This document shows positions 39,701 through 51,900 of a stretch of 64,000 bases of DNA, one piece after another. The position numbers were made by a program, and so were the translations under genes. Source of the stretch: Toxoplasma gondii ME49 (Eukaryota > Apicomplexa > Conoidasida > Eucoccidiorida > Sarcocystidae). The notes beneath the pieces are model-generated. The model had not been told where the DNA came from and did no database searches. It saw only the letters and a list, made by a program, of their open reading frames with translations. The DNA lies in contig NC_031471.1 of assembly GCF_000006565.2 (NCBI RefSeq), positions 1,240,001-1,304,000 of the forward strand, in the 5' to 3' direction. Every line of letters begins with the position of its first letter. The stretch's first letter is position 1.

Positions 39701-39751
39701 GCGGGTGGTCCAGGCTATTAAAGCAGCCCCGAAGAGGCAACCAATCTTCAT
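36737..39751 (-). CDS. Secreted CPW-WPC domain protein, five domains
   Basis: Twenty exons, 621 residues: 39397-39751, 39135-39338, 38935-39074, 38769-38813, 38536-38712, 38435-38480, 38304-38381, 38210-38246, 38122-38152, 38013-38061, 37913-37948, 37780-37853, 37602-37725, 37462-37542, 37334-37402, 37244-37282, 37125-37187, 37040-37069, 36826-36987, 36737-36762. All phases agree. The ATG at 39751 starts a clear signal peptide (MKIGCLFGAALIAW). A proline/alanine-rich spacer follows. The CPW-WPC units show CPxGW, then CxAPxxYxG, then a C-x4-WPC or similar end: CPAGW/MRWPC, CPEGW/VEWPC, CPNGW/VRWPC, CPSGW/VTWPC, CPIGW/IDCYP. The last unit has lost WPC. CPW-WPC proteins are known from Apicomplexa; in Plasmodium several are surface proteins of the ookinete. 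A role here on a sexual or environmental stage is inference. Introns are 51-64 nt except one of 121 nt. No membrane anchor is seen. Confidence 0.9.
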
Positions 39752-40965
39752 GTTGTGCACTGTTCAATTTACTGGGTCACAAGGTACGCCGTTTTCCGAG
39801 AACACAACCGAATAGGCCACAAGTATGTCAAAGACTTCAACTTCCCTCTTAGCAGCAGCATTTTGCAGTGTCTCACGGTGGCTGTACACCCCACAGATGT
39901 CTAGTAATGTTCTCCTAGCAGTAGTGAATTTCCGCGCATTTCCAGGCTTCTTTAGCAATAGGCCCCAGAAGAAAAACCCAGCTTCGAACCGCTGTTGTAG
40001 CCTTACTACCGTCACTGAGCTAGACATTTTTCCTTGCGGCAACGTATACCGTTCAGTAAAAGGTCGCGGCAGTCCAACGTAATTACGTTTCCGTTGAATT
40101 ATTGTTGGTAGTAATTTGCGGCATTCTCTTGGTTCAATGAGTTCACGTTCCGGATGGTGCCGCATTTGTTTTGGCTGTTGGGCAGGCCCACAATTTAAGT
40201 CAGTTGATAGTAACTACCCGTGTTTCATTGAGAGCAGATGTGGCTGTTCTCAGAATGCGGATCACATCCTGCCACATGGGAGGTCCTGTGCGACCAGCCG
40301 TCGCATAATTTTTTTTTCACAAGCACCTTCGTGCTAACACTCAGTTGCCCAGGCGTCCGACGAGTGCTACCGCCAGGGCGCACTCAACTGCAATGGAGAG
40401 TGTCACGATTTCCTCTTCGTAGGATATCGAGGATGGTTTTAAGAGGAATCATGCGGTCACCCGGGGAGAATCACCTGGTCTCTCGTAGAAAAGTTGTATC
40501 CCGTGTTCCAAAGGACATAAGAAACCTACAGGCGCTTAGAATGTATAGCAGTGTCTGAAGTTGTTGAACCACCTGAGATGTACAAATAACAGATCTAGAC
40601 TACGTGACCACGCCAGCATCCGCTCTTCTCGATTCGCAAGCACCCGCCACGGCTCGTGCGGAGTAATCGCCTTAACGGAACAAAACAAGGATAATAATGT
40701 AATACTATGTGAGGTGAACTGGGCTTACCACTTGCGCGTGCGGAAGTGGTACTGCCAAAGAAGTATGACTCGGAGAGCCGAATTACAAAAATTGCCGGCC
40801 ATGCTATCTGCACAACCGTGCACAGTTACCATTGGCAGCTGGCTCGAAGATTGAAACCATCTACTTATTAGGCATGGCGCCTGTTCTGAGCACCAAGCAT
40901 GCTCCGCAACATCACCGTTTACAGGCGTGTATCCTCACGCAGCAAACAGAGGCTTCGAAGCTGGT
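39752..40965. other. Intergenic region between SFM1-like and CPW-WPC genes
   Basis: This 1.2-kb gap holds the 3' UTR of the methyltransferase gene and the promoter of the CPW-WPC gene. Open frames in it are short and lack splice support. Confidence 0.5.
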
Positions 40966-43541
40966 TTATTCCAGACTGAAGCCGCCTGAAGCTCGCAAAT
41001 ATTCGAGCATGCCTTCTGGAAGAACTGGAGTCTCTGCATCAGATCAAGAACAGGTAGAGCATGGAAAATGATAACCCCCATCGAAAAAACATCCTTGAGG
41101 TATACACGCAACTAACATACTCAACATGCTGACGGCTATCATTTCCTTAAGAAAGATAAAACAGTCCCGTGTCTCTCTGTTGCTGATTGGGCGCGCCCAC
41201 GGCTACTAAATCTTAGCTTTACATACCTCTGTCAGCACTGTTCTTGGTGTAGTAGCTTTTGGCTACATAACGGAACGGAAGGCAGACAGTCTCGCAGCCC
41301 CTGTCATCCTGCAGAGAAAAACCCATCCATACATGGAATCGAGAAGGGCCCACCGTATACCAGCAGACAGAACACTCCACAATGACAACGGTGGAATTAT
41401 TGGCGGTGCTATCTGGACGTATCAGCTTTTGCGTCAGTCGCTTACCACGGGTATTTCGGGGTCGTCAACGAACGGGATATCCGAAAGGGGAATCCGATCT
41501 GCAAGAAGCAACCCAAAGCACGTACATGATGCTGTGTGACTGGACAGCAACGAAGAATGCATAGAAAATCAGACACCGAGTATCAGCTTCATCAAAGCCT
41601 CAGAGAACTCTTCCTCACCTTCCAAAATTATTTTCGTCACCAAGACTGCCGTATTCGTCGTCATTTGCTCAAATCCTAGATTTCGTGAATGCTTTAGATC
41701 GTGCTTGCGAACCTCCGCTGTCCGATCATCAGAAGGAACATTCCCTGAACAGTAGACAAGCACAAGTAACCTCCTTTCGTGAAACCTTGCTTTCACTTGG
41801 TCATGACCTCCAACTCCTGTCCAGCTCCGTCGCTTTCCAGAAGTCAACGAAAACCACCTACCAAGGATGCCACCAAAAACACACAGTTGGAACCTCTCTG
41901 CGTCTTCAGGTGACAGGGTCTCTTCGGCATCCATCTGAAAAACACAACACCACAAGAAATGGGAAAGTCTCGGATTTGTCATTTTAGGAGTAAACCCTAC
42001 ATTCTGTTCCATCGGTGAAACCCGAAGTACTCTGTGTCAGCACCTGAAAGAATCGACTGTGTTTATGGATCCTAGAAAGAGCAGGAAGACTAGTTAGAAA
42101 GCCATGCATGAGCAAGCCTGCAGGATCATGTCTGCATTGAACGCATCTCTGTCATACGCCGTCATGCGTCTTCCCCAACCAAGATTTCATATCTGTGGGC
42201 TCGGCCCAACCACGGTGACGGACATATACATTTCAGTCCGCAGTGCGCATATTTCTCTGACAGTGCCACAATGAACAGTTTTGAACACACGAAAGGGCGG
42301 AAATATTACGAACTGTGCGAGTTTGGCTTACGTCTAGCAAGACAGCCTTGTCCCACGCGAAGTCGTCCCTCAACTGGCCAATAGAGGCTGCAGGGAATAA
42401 CATGCCAAGATGCCAGAAAAAAACTGTTCACACCTACATAAAGACCCATCATGTATTCACTACATTAACAGAGATGGATCAACCCTGAAATCGAACCCCC
42501 CTTCTACAACAGTGTCTGCGATGCATGCAGCAAATTTTCCGGCATACCTGTGAGAAACTTTGCGTTGTACTTTTTCCTGACATCCGGAATGTCACTGCAA
42601 ACACACAGACATGGCGGAACAGAGATAATCACAAAACAAATTACAGTCGCGCTGTTCCTGTGTGGGTCCGCCTTTCACCGACGGGGAAGATGCCATCAGT
42701 GTCACTGTTTTTCTAAGTATTAGGGAATGCTTATACAGAGAAACAAGTATACATATGTATAGAGACGCGTCGACCTGACTCGAACATAAACTAATCGTCT
42801 CCCAGATACAAGCACCAAGCCTTCCTATGAATTCTTACCACTGGTCCTTAATTATCTCAGTGATAGGAAACTCCAAGTTCCTTCCTGCCTACCTCTCAAT
42901 AATGTTGGCGAAGATGACCCGCTCTGGACCAATGACCTGGCAGATGTGCTCGTACTCAAGACTACACCATTCCTGTACATGGCAGAAGAAGGTGACAGCC
43001 GCAACCCTCGCATAGTGCCTCGCGAATGTTTTTCGAAGAACGAAATCAGTCGGTGGCGTCACCGAAACCATGCACCAAGAGCAATCGTTTGCCGCACTGA
43101 AGCAGCAGCATCAACAAACCGGCGTTGGGAAGAAAAGTCCCCCACCCTTGTACGCACATCTCCTGCAAAAAGTAATTGTTTTACGCGTTTATTCCCGGCC
43201 GAGGAAAAAGATAAGCGACTTCTCTGCGAGATTCGTTAGGTGATTCTTGGCACCGGACTACAGTTGTGCCCCGCCTGTTAGGCATGCTTGCCAATAGCCT
43301 CTACAGTCGCAACGTCGCTTTTTGGATCGTGTCCACCGCTTGTCTCTGCTTTGAATAAATCTCTTTCCCTCATCTTCTCGGATTTTCGCCGCCACCATTT
43401 CACGTTTTTTCCCACGTTTCTGGCGTTCAGAGGCGTCCGCGGGGCCAGCGGCTTTGCTGGAGACTGTGTATGGAAACTCACTTCAATTTCTTCCTCGATA
43501 TTTTCAACGAGGTAACGTCTTTCAGACACTTCGGTTCCCAT
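40966..43541 (-). CDS. SFM1: SFM1-type SPOUT protein-arginine methyltransferase
   Basis: Nine exons, 214 residues: 43482-43541, 42893-42972, 42548-42594, 42332-42387, 41862-41934, 41619-41744, 41446-41498, 41227-41308, 40966-41033. All phases agree and length fits the family (about 210). The ATG has A at -3. N-terminal RYLVENIEEEIEEWCSLEYE matches the family opening (YxVEHxExxxxEWxxLEYxxI). Further blocks are LSPEDAERF, VFGGILG, DDRTAEVRK, QMTTNTAVLVTKIILE, DIPFVDDPEI, LPFRYV and the C-terminal LPEGMLEYLR. In yeast Sfm1 methylates ribosomal protein Rps3 on an arginine; that substrate is assumed here, not shown. GGILG and QMTTNTA belong to the trefoil-knot SAM site of SPOUT enzymes. The family usually has QMTTDTA, so the Asn is a small change. 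The gene is divergent from the Rad5-like gene. Confidence 0.9.
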
Positions 43542-45928
43542 CGTGATAACCAGCGGTGCAATCCCTTTCCAACGGGAAGATGACTTTTCCGAAAGAAACC
43601 TGCGGTCGTGAATCTGCTCGAATGTTCGAGCAAGGGTTCCCGGAAAGGCAAAATCGAGGCGACCTGTCGATAGTTCCAGTGTTTTCGGATTTCAGGCAAG
43701 ACGGCATAGGGCACGAATATGCGAGCAGGCCGCGCCTGTATCGGAGGAAATGAAACAGGCGTGCTCACCTGAGTAACAACTGGGTCACGGTAATCGGGTT
43801 TCAAGACAACGGAAGACAGACAGTTACATCCTTGATTCACTCACTCTTGAGTAAAGGTTGAGCAAAGGATTTTAAAGCAGTCGACTGACTATTTGAAGGA
43901 AACTCGGCTCTTTCTAAGGAACACGGAAGGCTGATGACCTGCCTAGCGGCAAATCGCTGCGGTGCTCAAGCTGGCACATGCAGTCACGCACACTGCCTGG
44001 CTTCTAGGTTGATAGTCGGACTGGAAAAGCCCAACAAAATGGGACGATCTCTTGCTGATATGCCAATCGTATCTCTTTATTTGCTTCTGCCTAAAAAAAT
44101 CAAAGTTTTCTGGCCTGTATCAAGCCCTCTTTTTGGTGAGGATGGTTTTCCTCATGTTCGACGCAGGGAAGGCTTCTAGCAGAGCTGCCGCTGCGACAGA
44201 CACTCGAGTGACTATGTTTCCATCGTGGACTCCTTTTTTTCTTTTCCCTTGTCGAGCGGGTTTCCAGACCTTCGTTTCCCTTAAAGTTTAACTAGCCATC
44301 GGCCGAGATTGACATGCAAGCTTCAGCCCGCTTTTCCCCAGGTGGGGTTGCAAAGTTTCCCTTCTGGGCTGGCCAGCGCTTTCGAGCAGGGCAAAGCACC
44401 CCCCAACGCGAAATTGAACCTGCGGTGACTTGATGCTTTAAATTGATCGTCAAAATATGAGTTTGCCTTATCGGATTGCGGGCCATGAAGACGGAGGAAA
44501 GCACTCTTCTTCCATCCACGTTCCCCTCCCTTTCTCAATTTTTTCTGAGATATGCGGCATCTTTCCTCGATGCCAGCCAACTCTTCTTCCTGTCGGCCCA
44601 AGGTGAACGCGTGGAGGGTCGCGTCTTGTCTCCACTTTCTGAGAGTTCACGTGAAGGATTGCATTCTGCAGCCGTACGGCCGCACTCTGTCGCCTTTTTT
44701 CCAGGTAGTTGTCTTTCTCCTTCTGGAAATACTGCTCTTCAGTCTCACTAGTTTCGCCTTCCCAGTGTGCGTGTCTCTCTCCGACTCCCTGAAGGTCGTC
44801 CGTCTCGATTCACGTCAACACCTCACCAAGACCCGAAAAAAAGTTTCTTTCCTTTCTTGTTTAGTTCAGATGCCACGTAAAATGGAAGAGTGTCTGCTGT
44901 TTCTTCTGACTGCTCCTCCGCCTGCCTCTTACAGGTGCATGTGTATCCCTTCTTTCCCTCAATGGTTCTTGTGCCCCGCCCCCGTTGTTTCCCCTGGGGT
45001 CTTACCTTCTCTTCCTCTATCTCTCTGAGGTTCGAACGTTGAGGGCCCCAATGTTAATTCGTGAACAATTCGTGACCTGAAGCGTAGTCCCTGAATCGAT
45101 GATCGTTTATCTGCAGAGTACGATCTGTTTTCGTCCGTCCATCTTCGCACCGTGTCCCCCGTTTGTTTGACTCTTTTCGTTCTACTTCCAAAAACACAGA
45201 ATTTGTTTCATCTCCTCAGCCGCGAAACTGTACAGGGTGTGTCAACTAATTTGCTCCCAGTGAAACTTCAAGTACACGGCGACACGACACTCCAAATCCT
45301 TTCCGCTCCTTTCTCTGCTCTCAGAAACCCTCTCTTTCTTTTCAAGGGCTTCCTACACTTCCTCGCTTCCCCGTCTGGTTGGCTCTGTACTTCTATCGCC
45401 ACGCTGAGGACTGAAGCGACAACCGGTTCTCTTCCGATTTTTTTTTTGACCCATAACCAGCACAGGTGGGAGGTTTTCGTGTGTGACTCTCTGCACCCGA
45501 AAACGTCTCTTTCCGTTCTCATTCCATGATTCCGCCCTTCTTGTCCGTTGTTTTCTACCTGGTCTGCTAGCCTCTCCCTTCGTATTTCTGGTTGGCACTG
45601 TGCTCTTCCCGAAGCCCCCATCTCTCAGCTGCGGTACTTACAGCTGAGGTGTCGATTCGGGCTGCCTGCGTGCACCCTCCGAACTCCTGTCCTTTCTGGT
45701 CAACTCTTGCCTCACCGTGTCGCTATGCGTATCTATGAAGCCCATTTGTGTGCACTTTTTCATGTCGCATCTCTCATCTGCTTTCTCCATCTTCTTTTCT
45801 TCCACCTTCTTCCTCTCCATCCTCTTGTCCTCTTTCAGCCTCTTTTCTTCTAGCCAGTGAGTCTCGTGTCGCTGCTCGCGGTTTGTCTCTCCGAGGCGAG
45901 AGGCCGTTGGTTCCTCTGTTTCCTCATA
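43542..45928. promoter_or_regulatory. Divergent intergenic region, SFM1-like / Rad5-like
   Basis: This 2.4-kb gap separates two divergent start codons and must hold both promoters and 5' UTRs. The half next to the Rad5-like gene (about 44.4-45.9 kb) is very rich in C and T on the plus strand, as is common in coccidian leaders. No TATA box or other defined site is claimed. Confidence 0.5.
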
Positions 45929-48900
45929 ATGGACAGCGGGTCTCGTCAGGTGCTCAGCCGTCTTGGAAAGCTGTCGCGCTCACAGAAGACGCTTGTGGGG
46001 CAAGTGACGAGTCTCCTGGGGGCTTCCGAGGAGGTCGCTCTCTCGCTCTTGCGCACGACGAGCTGGGATCTGAATGCAGCCGTCGACCTCTTCTTCTCCC
46101 AGTCCCCGCCACAGTCGCGGGGCTTCCCGTCTAGGGCTCCAGATTCTGCGAGCATAGAGTCCGTGCAAACCTCCTCCCTCTTCACTCCTGTCTCCGCCTG
46201 GAGGAAGCCGGGCAGGGCTTCGCGGGCCTCAACACCCGGTTCGGGTGAGGCTGCGAATCCGTCCTCGCCGATTCTTCTTGAAGACGACACGAGCGATGGA
46301 GAGACTCCAGAGACCCGCACGCAAGAGACAAACTTCGATCTGTCGTCGCATACAGAAGGACAAGGAAAGGCGAACGCTCCGGCTAAGGCCCCCCAAGAGA
46401 CGGGACCCGAGAGAGGAACCTCGAGTTTGACGCAATCATGCGAGGAACGGAGTGCGTGGACAGCGGCCGTGGATTCGAGGCAGGTGGAGTGGCAGCAAGA
46501 AGAGACCTCGAGAGTGGAGACCCGAAAACGAGGGTTATCTGCGACGCGGATTCGTTCTGGAAAGACTGAGAGCGAAGCCCAGGAGGCGGCGAGCGACAAA
46601 GCGGCTGGCTCCGACTGTCGAGACACCTCACACACTCGGTCTTTTGGAGAGCGCCCCGCAGCCAAGCGTACGAAACTCGGAGGAGATTCGCTGAGTTGGA
46701 GGCAAAGCCGCAGAGAGCAGCGCTCGACAGAGGCCGAGAAGTTGCTAAAATTCCTGAGGCAGAAATACGCCTGGAGAAGCCAAGAAATCCTTCAAAGCCA
46801 AAATCTGCTCAGCTCCGTCGGTGTGAAAACGGACTGGACCGCCTACGTCGGCTACCTCACTCTTGATGCCACCATCATAACCGCGGCCTTCACCCGGCCG
46901 ATGCCCAGTGTGCGTGCTTTGCGTTCGTTGTGTTTTTCGAGCATTTGCCTTGCAAAAGGGCGACTGGGGGGCTTGCTCATTGCCAGTTCGTTTCAAGGGC
47001 TAGGTTTCCAGACTGGCGTAGTAGACGCATGATCAGTTTGCGTTCGAGCTCGGCGATCCAAGTCTCTCAAGTGTCGCATATATATGTGCTCAATAAGTAA
47101 CTTTGGCGAGGGTGGATGGGTCACGGGGCCGTGAGATTAGCTGCTCTCTTCTTCCGTAGAGCCACACTGGGTCTAGGCTTCGACCGCACCAACAGGGGCA
47201 ATACCTTTAGCTTCCAGGGAAAAACTTTTGCCGATCGAATAAGGCAGTTCAGCGCTTTATTTTTTGACCACCCGAGGGAGGGAAATGGTGTAGAAGCAAC
47301 CGTACATGACTTGATTATCTGCGGGTATTTTCGCTTTCGAAAGATGACGCATCCTCAAGAAAATTCGAGTCTAAATTTTGCCTTCATTACGAGACTTTCT
47401 CCACCTCTAGCTCTCGGAGGAACAAATCCTTCACCATCTCTACCCAGATCTTTTGTATTAACAGAGATTTACTCTTTCTCTCTGCACAAGCTGAGGGACG
47501 AATTTCAGGAGGGTCCGAGCGAGAGCTGTGACCATTTGAACTGAGAGAACTGGAACAGTAAATGGGATGTGTCTGGATTTTTTTTCAGCCGCACATGCGT
47601 TTTGTGGGCGACGTCCGCGTCCAGCTCCCCGCGACGCGAGGACCGTTTTTTCTTCCGCGTAAAACAACGCCGAAGCTGTATCGAGTGGATCCGGGGTTCG
47701 CCGAGATTCGCGAGGATGCGAAAGAGCTCTTCGCAGCCAAGGGGCCCACGGGACTCGGCTCTGCCTCAGGCAAGAAACGCACCCTCCCGCCTCTCACTAC
47801 TTTGGTCGAGAATCTCACAGACGCCTCGTGCACCCTGCGGCTTCTGTTGGGAGAGCGAGAAGCTGGGAGGATTCAAAAGACTCTTTCTAAGGAGCTCCTT
47901 CTTCTCCTCCTCCTCGATGTCATCAAGGTACAAAGAAATAGCTGCCTGCTCATTGAAAAAATCGCCCGAAAGCCGTGCATCGGGGTTTCTCCTTTCGAAG
48001 CATGCTCACCCTTTTATTACCTTCAGACAATTGTTTCTTGTGCAGAAAACACAGCCTCTTCTCTTCCCACACTTACTCTCTCAGAGTTCTTTCAACCTGC
48101 TCGGGGCGTGCATGCATCGTTCCTTCTTCCCGCCTACTTCGCTCTTCTCTCGCTAGTTTCTGCCAATACCCTCGTTCGTTTTCTGAGTCAAGTTCGTCTC
48201 CCTCGTGGTTTCGATCGCCGATTTTCTGACCTTGTTCTCTTTTCGGCCTCCACGCAGGTCCACGTCTCGTGGGTCCCCGGGGCTCCTCCCGCCTTTCCTC
48301 TCCGTGTCGGCACGACGGTGACTGTGGCGGTTTACGTCTTTTTAACGTCGAATCTCTTCAGTCTCGAAAGGGCGAAAAACAGGTTAGAAATGCCGGTAAT
48401 CAGAAGTGAAGCGGCCGCTGGCACAAGAACCCACGGTCTCTGCATTTTCTCTGCTGCCTACACGTCAACTTTCGACGTCTCTGTCTCCGTTCTTGTCCCT
48501 CTTCCGTGGAAAACCGTATGTGGGCAGTCGATGGAGAAGATGCTTATTTTTTCTTTTCTCCACGCTCCGCGCCGTTTTGTAGGACCCTCTGTTCACTTGT
48601 TCCTCGTTTGCTTTCGCGATCCTTTCTGGAAGTGACTCCGTCCCGACCTTGTTCCTTTCTTTCTTCAGCGTGAGCTTGGATCTTGGCGGCCAGTGCAGCC
48701 ACGCGCTGGCGACGCTGTTTCAAGCCGTTCGGGCGCCTTTGAAGAGCAGAGCAGATCTTCTGGGGTCTTCGCTTCCCTCGCCTGTTGCGTCTGTGCCCTC
48801 GAGTCCGGGTCTCTTGACAGCTCACCGGGTGCTCGACGGCGGCGTCTCAGTGCCTGACGACGAAAACGAGGAGAAACAGAGAGAGGAGGACAGGCCCGAA

Positions 48901-51900
48901 GACGAAGACGGGGAGTCTGAAGACGAAGAAGCTCTGGACGCGGGGAACCGTCTGTCCGATCTCGTGCTAGGGACTGGAACGTTTCTTTCTTCCTCCACAC
49001 TTCCCCCCGCAGCCGCTTTCTCGCCCTCGCCTGTGAATTCGCTCGCTTCCGTTTCTTCGAATCTCGGCGGGGAGACGCCCCCTCGAGGGCGGCTCTGTCC
49101 TTCGCGTCGCGTGTTTCGGACGACGCTTCGGCGCTATCAGGAGGAGGGTTTGCACTGGCTCCTGTCTCGGGAGTCCAGGGACTTTGACTTCTCGGCGGCC
49201 AAAAAGAAGATGGAAAAGTGCGAGCATCCAGACCAGCAGCTGGCGTTTTTGCCGCCTTCGTGGCATCGCCTCGAGCTCCCGTCGAACCTGCCGCCGTGGC
49301 TGTGTGCGTCGCCAGCAGACTCAAACGAACACCGCGGGGCTCTGAGTGGTGACAGGGAATGCAGGCGGTTCAGTGAGAAGCGCCCGTGGGCGGGCGAGGA
49401 GGCCCAGGAGGCGCGAGAAAACATTTGCTCGTGGTGGCAAGAGAAGAATGGAAGCCGGCAGAAGGCGACCCGTTTTCTTTTCTGCAACTTCGACGTCTGC
49501 GCCTTCTCTCTCTCGTGCCCGACGGCGTCGAAAGCGGTCACAGGAGGCATTCTCGGAGACGCCATGGGCCTGGGGAAGACTGTTCAACTCCTCGCTCTGA
49601 TTTCAACGGATCTCCTCCCTGCCTACGACCCCCGACGGGCTCACGACCGGTACGCGGCGTCGAGAGGAGACCCTCCGGACTCCGACTTCGACACCGAAGA
49701 AGAACGAGAAGGCGCAGGGGCGACGAGGCGGCAGATAGCTGGACCTGAAGCTGAAGAGAACACGAGCGAGGAAGGGACGTCTCGCGGCCGAGGGGACACA
49801 GAGAGTTTGCTTCGCGTTGCGTCCCGACCCGCGAAGGGAGACAACCAGAGACAGTGTTCGCGTTCCTCGGAGACGGGAGACGCGGAGACACTTCCTCTCG
49901 CTCCGCCGCCTCCCCCCGACTTGGTTGCGCAGCATTTGAAACCCGATGCAGAGGGCTACTACCCCGGGGGCACACTGATAGTAGTTCCTCTCTCGCTTCT
50001 GTCTCAGTGGCGCGAGGAGATTCGGACGCACATGCAGCCGGGAGTCTGCTCTGTCTACGAATACTATGGTCCCGGCAGAAACAAGAGTCCCGCCTTCCTC
50101 GCCTCCCACACCCTGGTTCTGACTACCTACCAGACGCTCGCCACAGACTTCCGCCAGGCGGGGCGACACCAAGGCAACGCAGCCAGTTCGCTCGCCGTGA
50201 AGGTTTCTGGAAACCAGAGCGCATGCAGTGTAGGCTCCGGACCTGAGAGAGCAGACAGAGAAGATCACAAGCATGCTCCTGGAGGAAGGACCTTCGCGTC
50301 GCCTCTCCACGCCATTTTCTTCTACCGCGTTGTCCTCGACGAAGGGCACATCATCAAGAGCGCGCCGTCCAGCCAGAGCCAGGCTTGCTGTGCGATCAAT
50401 GCTGAAAGAAGGCAAGGCGAAGGCCGAACACGGGGACAACCGAGCAAAGCAAATGGGCTGGGAAGACCAATGGATCAGAAAACCGTTTGCGCGAGAAAAC
50501 AGAAAAACGCAGTTAGACAGACGTGTCTGGTCCATTGTGGCAGTTGAGACTAGTTCTAGAGACTAGGAACGTCTTTTTAGCTACAAATGAATGTGTGAGT
50601 TTGGGCGTAGATGCACACAGAGGTTCAAGGTTGAAGGCTGAAGTGCATTCATCTCTACACTGCATATATGCATATATATATATATATATATACATATATG
50701 TATGTAGGTATGGGTGTGCTTTTTTGCTTTTCAAATCAGGCATTTCTTCTCGCAAACGAAGAATGCCTTGGAATTGCCGCCTTGCGTCTTTTGTTTTGGG
50801 GGGAACAGCTTTTCGTGTGTAGAGCAATCATTCGCGTGAAACCCATTCGTTTTCAAACGTCATTCAATTGAAGAGGGAGCCCCCTTTTTCCAAGAATGGA
50901 ACACCAACTAGATGTGTGACTCGAGACTTTGTCGAAAGTTTAAACGGTGCCTTTCTCGTGGACACTTCTTCGTTTCACAACTTTGTTGGGGTTCCGTGGC
51001 GTTGCAGGTGGATGCTCACGGGGACACCTCTGCAGAACGACGTGAGCGACGCCTTCGCCCTAGTCAAATTCCTCAAAATTCGTCCTATGGGAACGGCGGC
51101 CTGGTGGAACGCGCATGTCGCGCAGCCTATGGAGCGAGGTAAGTTTGAGAAACTGCAGTCTCCATAAAAGGTCCCTCTAAAGTGAAGGAAAACAGGCGCT
51201 GGCTGTTCGCGAAGCCTTTATCCCTCTCCAGGGAGAAATTGCCTGTCAACGCTTGCAGCCCAAAATGTGCTCAAGCACTATACATTTCCTTTATGAATCT
51301 AAATAAATATATATATATATATATATATAAATGTGGACATGCGTGTATGTGTGTAGAATTGTGCAGTTGATCCTACAGGCGTTTGTGTCGACTGTTTTGT
51401 GTTTTCGCTGTGTCTTTCGCAGGCCAGACCTCTGTGGCCATCAGCACGGTGCGGAGCCTCTTGCTGCCCCTGATGCTTCGCCGGCATGCGAACTCGAAGG
51501 GTGAAGACGGAAACCCAATTCTGCCCCTTCCACCCATTTCGTTTCACTGTTTCAACGTTTGTCTCACCCCCTTTGAACGCGCACTGTACATGGTAAGCCT
51601 CGAGACGTCAGAGTGACCTGATTTTCCATGCCCCCATCACCTTCGAAAGAGCGTGCGTTCTTGATTCAAGAAACTCTGAATCCAAGGATCGGAGGAAAGC
51701 GACATAAACCGTGTGCGAGCGAAAGGATTACTCAGACGCGAGGACGATCAGGCTCCTCTTCCTGGGGTTTGCCCTGGTTTGCCAGGATTTGTGTCGACCC
51801 TTATAACTGACGGTTGAAGAGAGTCGAGACGAAGATCGATGGAAAGCGACACAAACACTCCGTTCTTCGTTTAGGGGTGAATGGAAATTCATCTGTGGTA

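Noticed and set aside
45946..46665. 239-codon minus-strand frame
   Set aside because: It is antisense to exon 1 of the Rad5-like gene and has no splice partner or domain.
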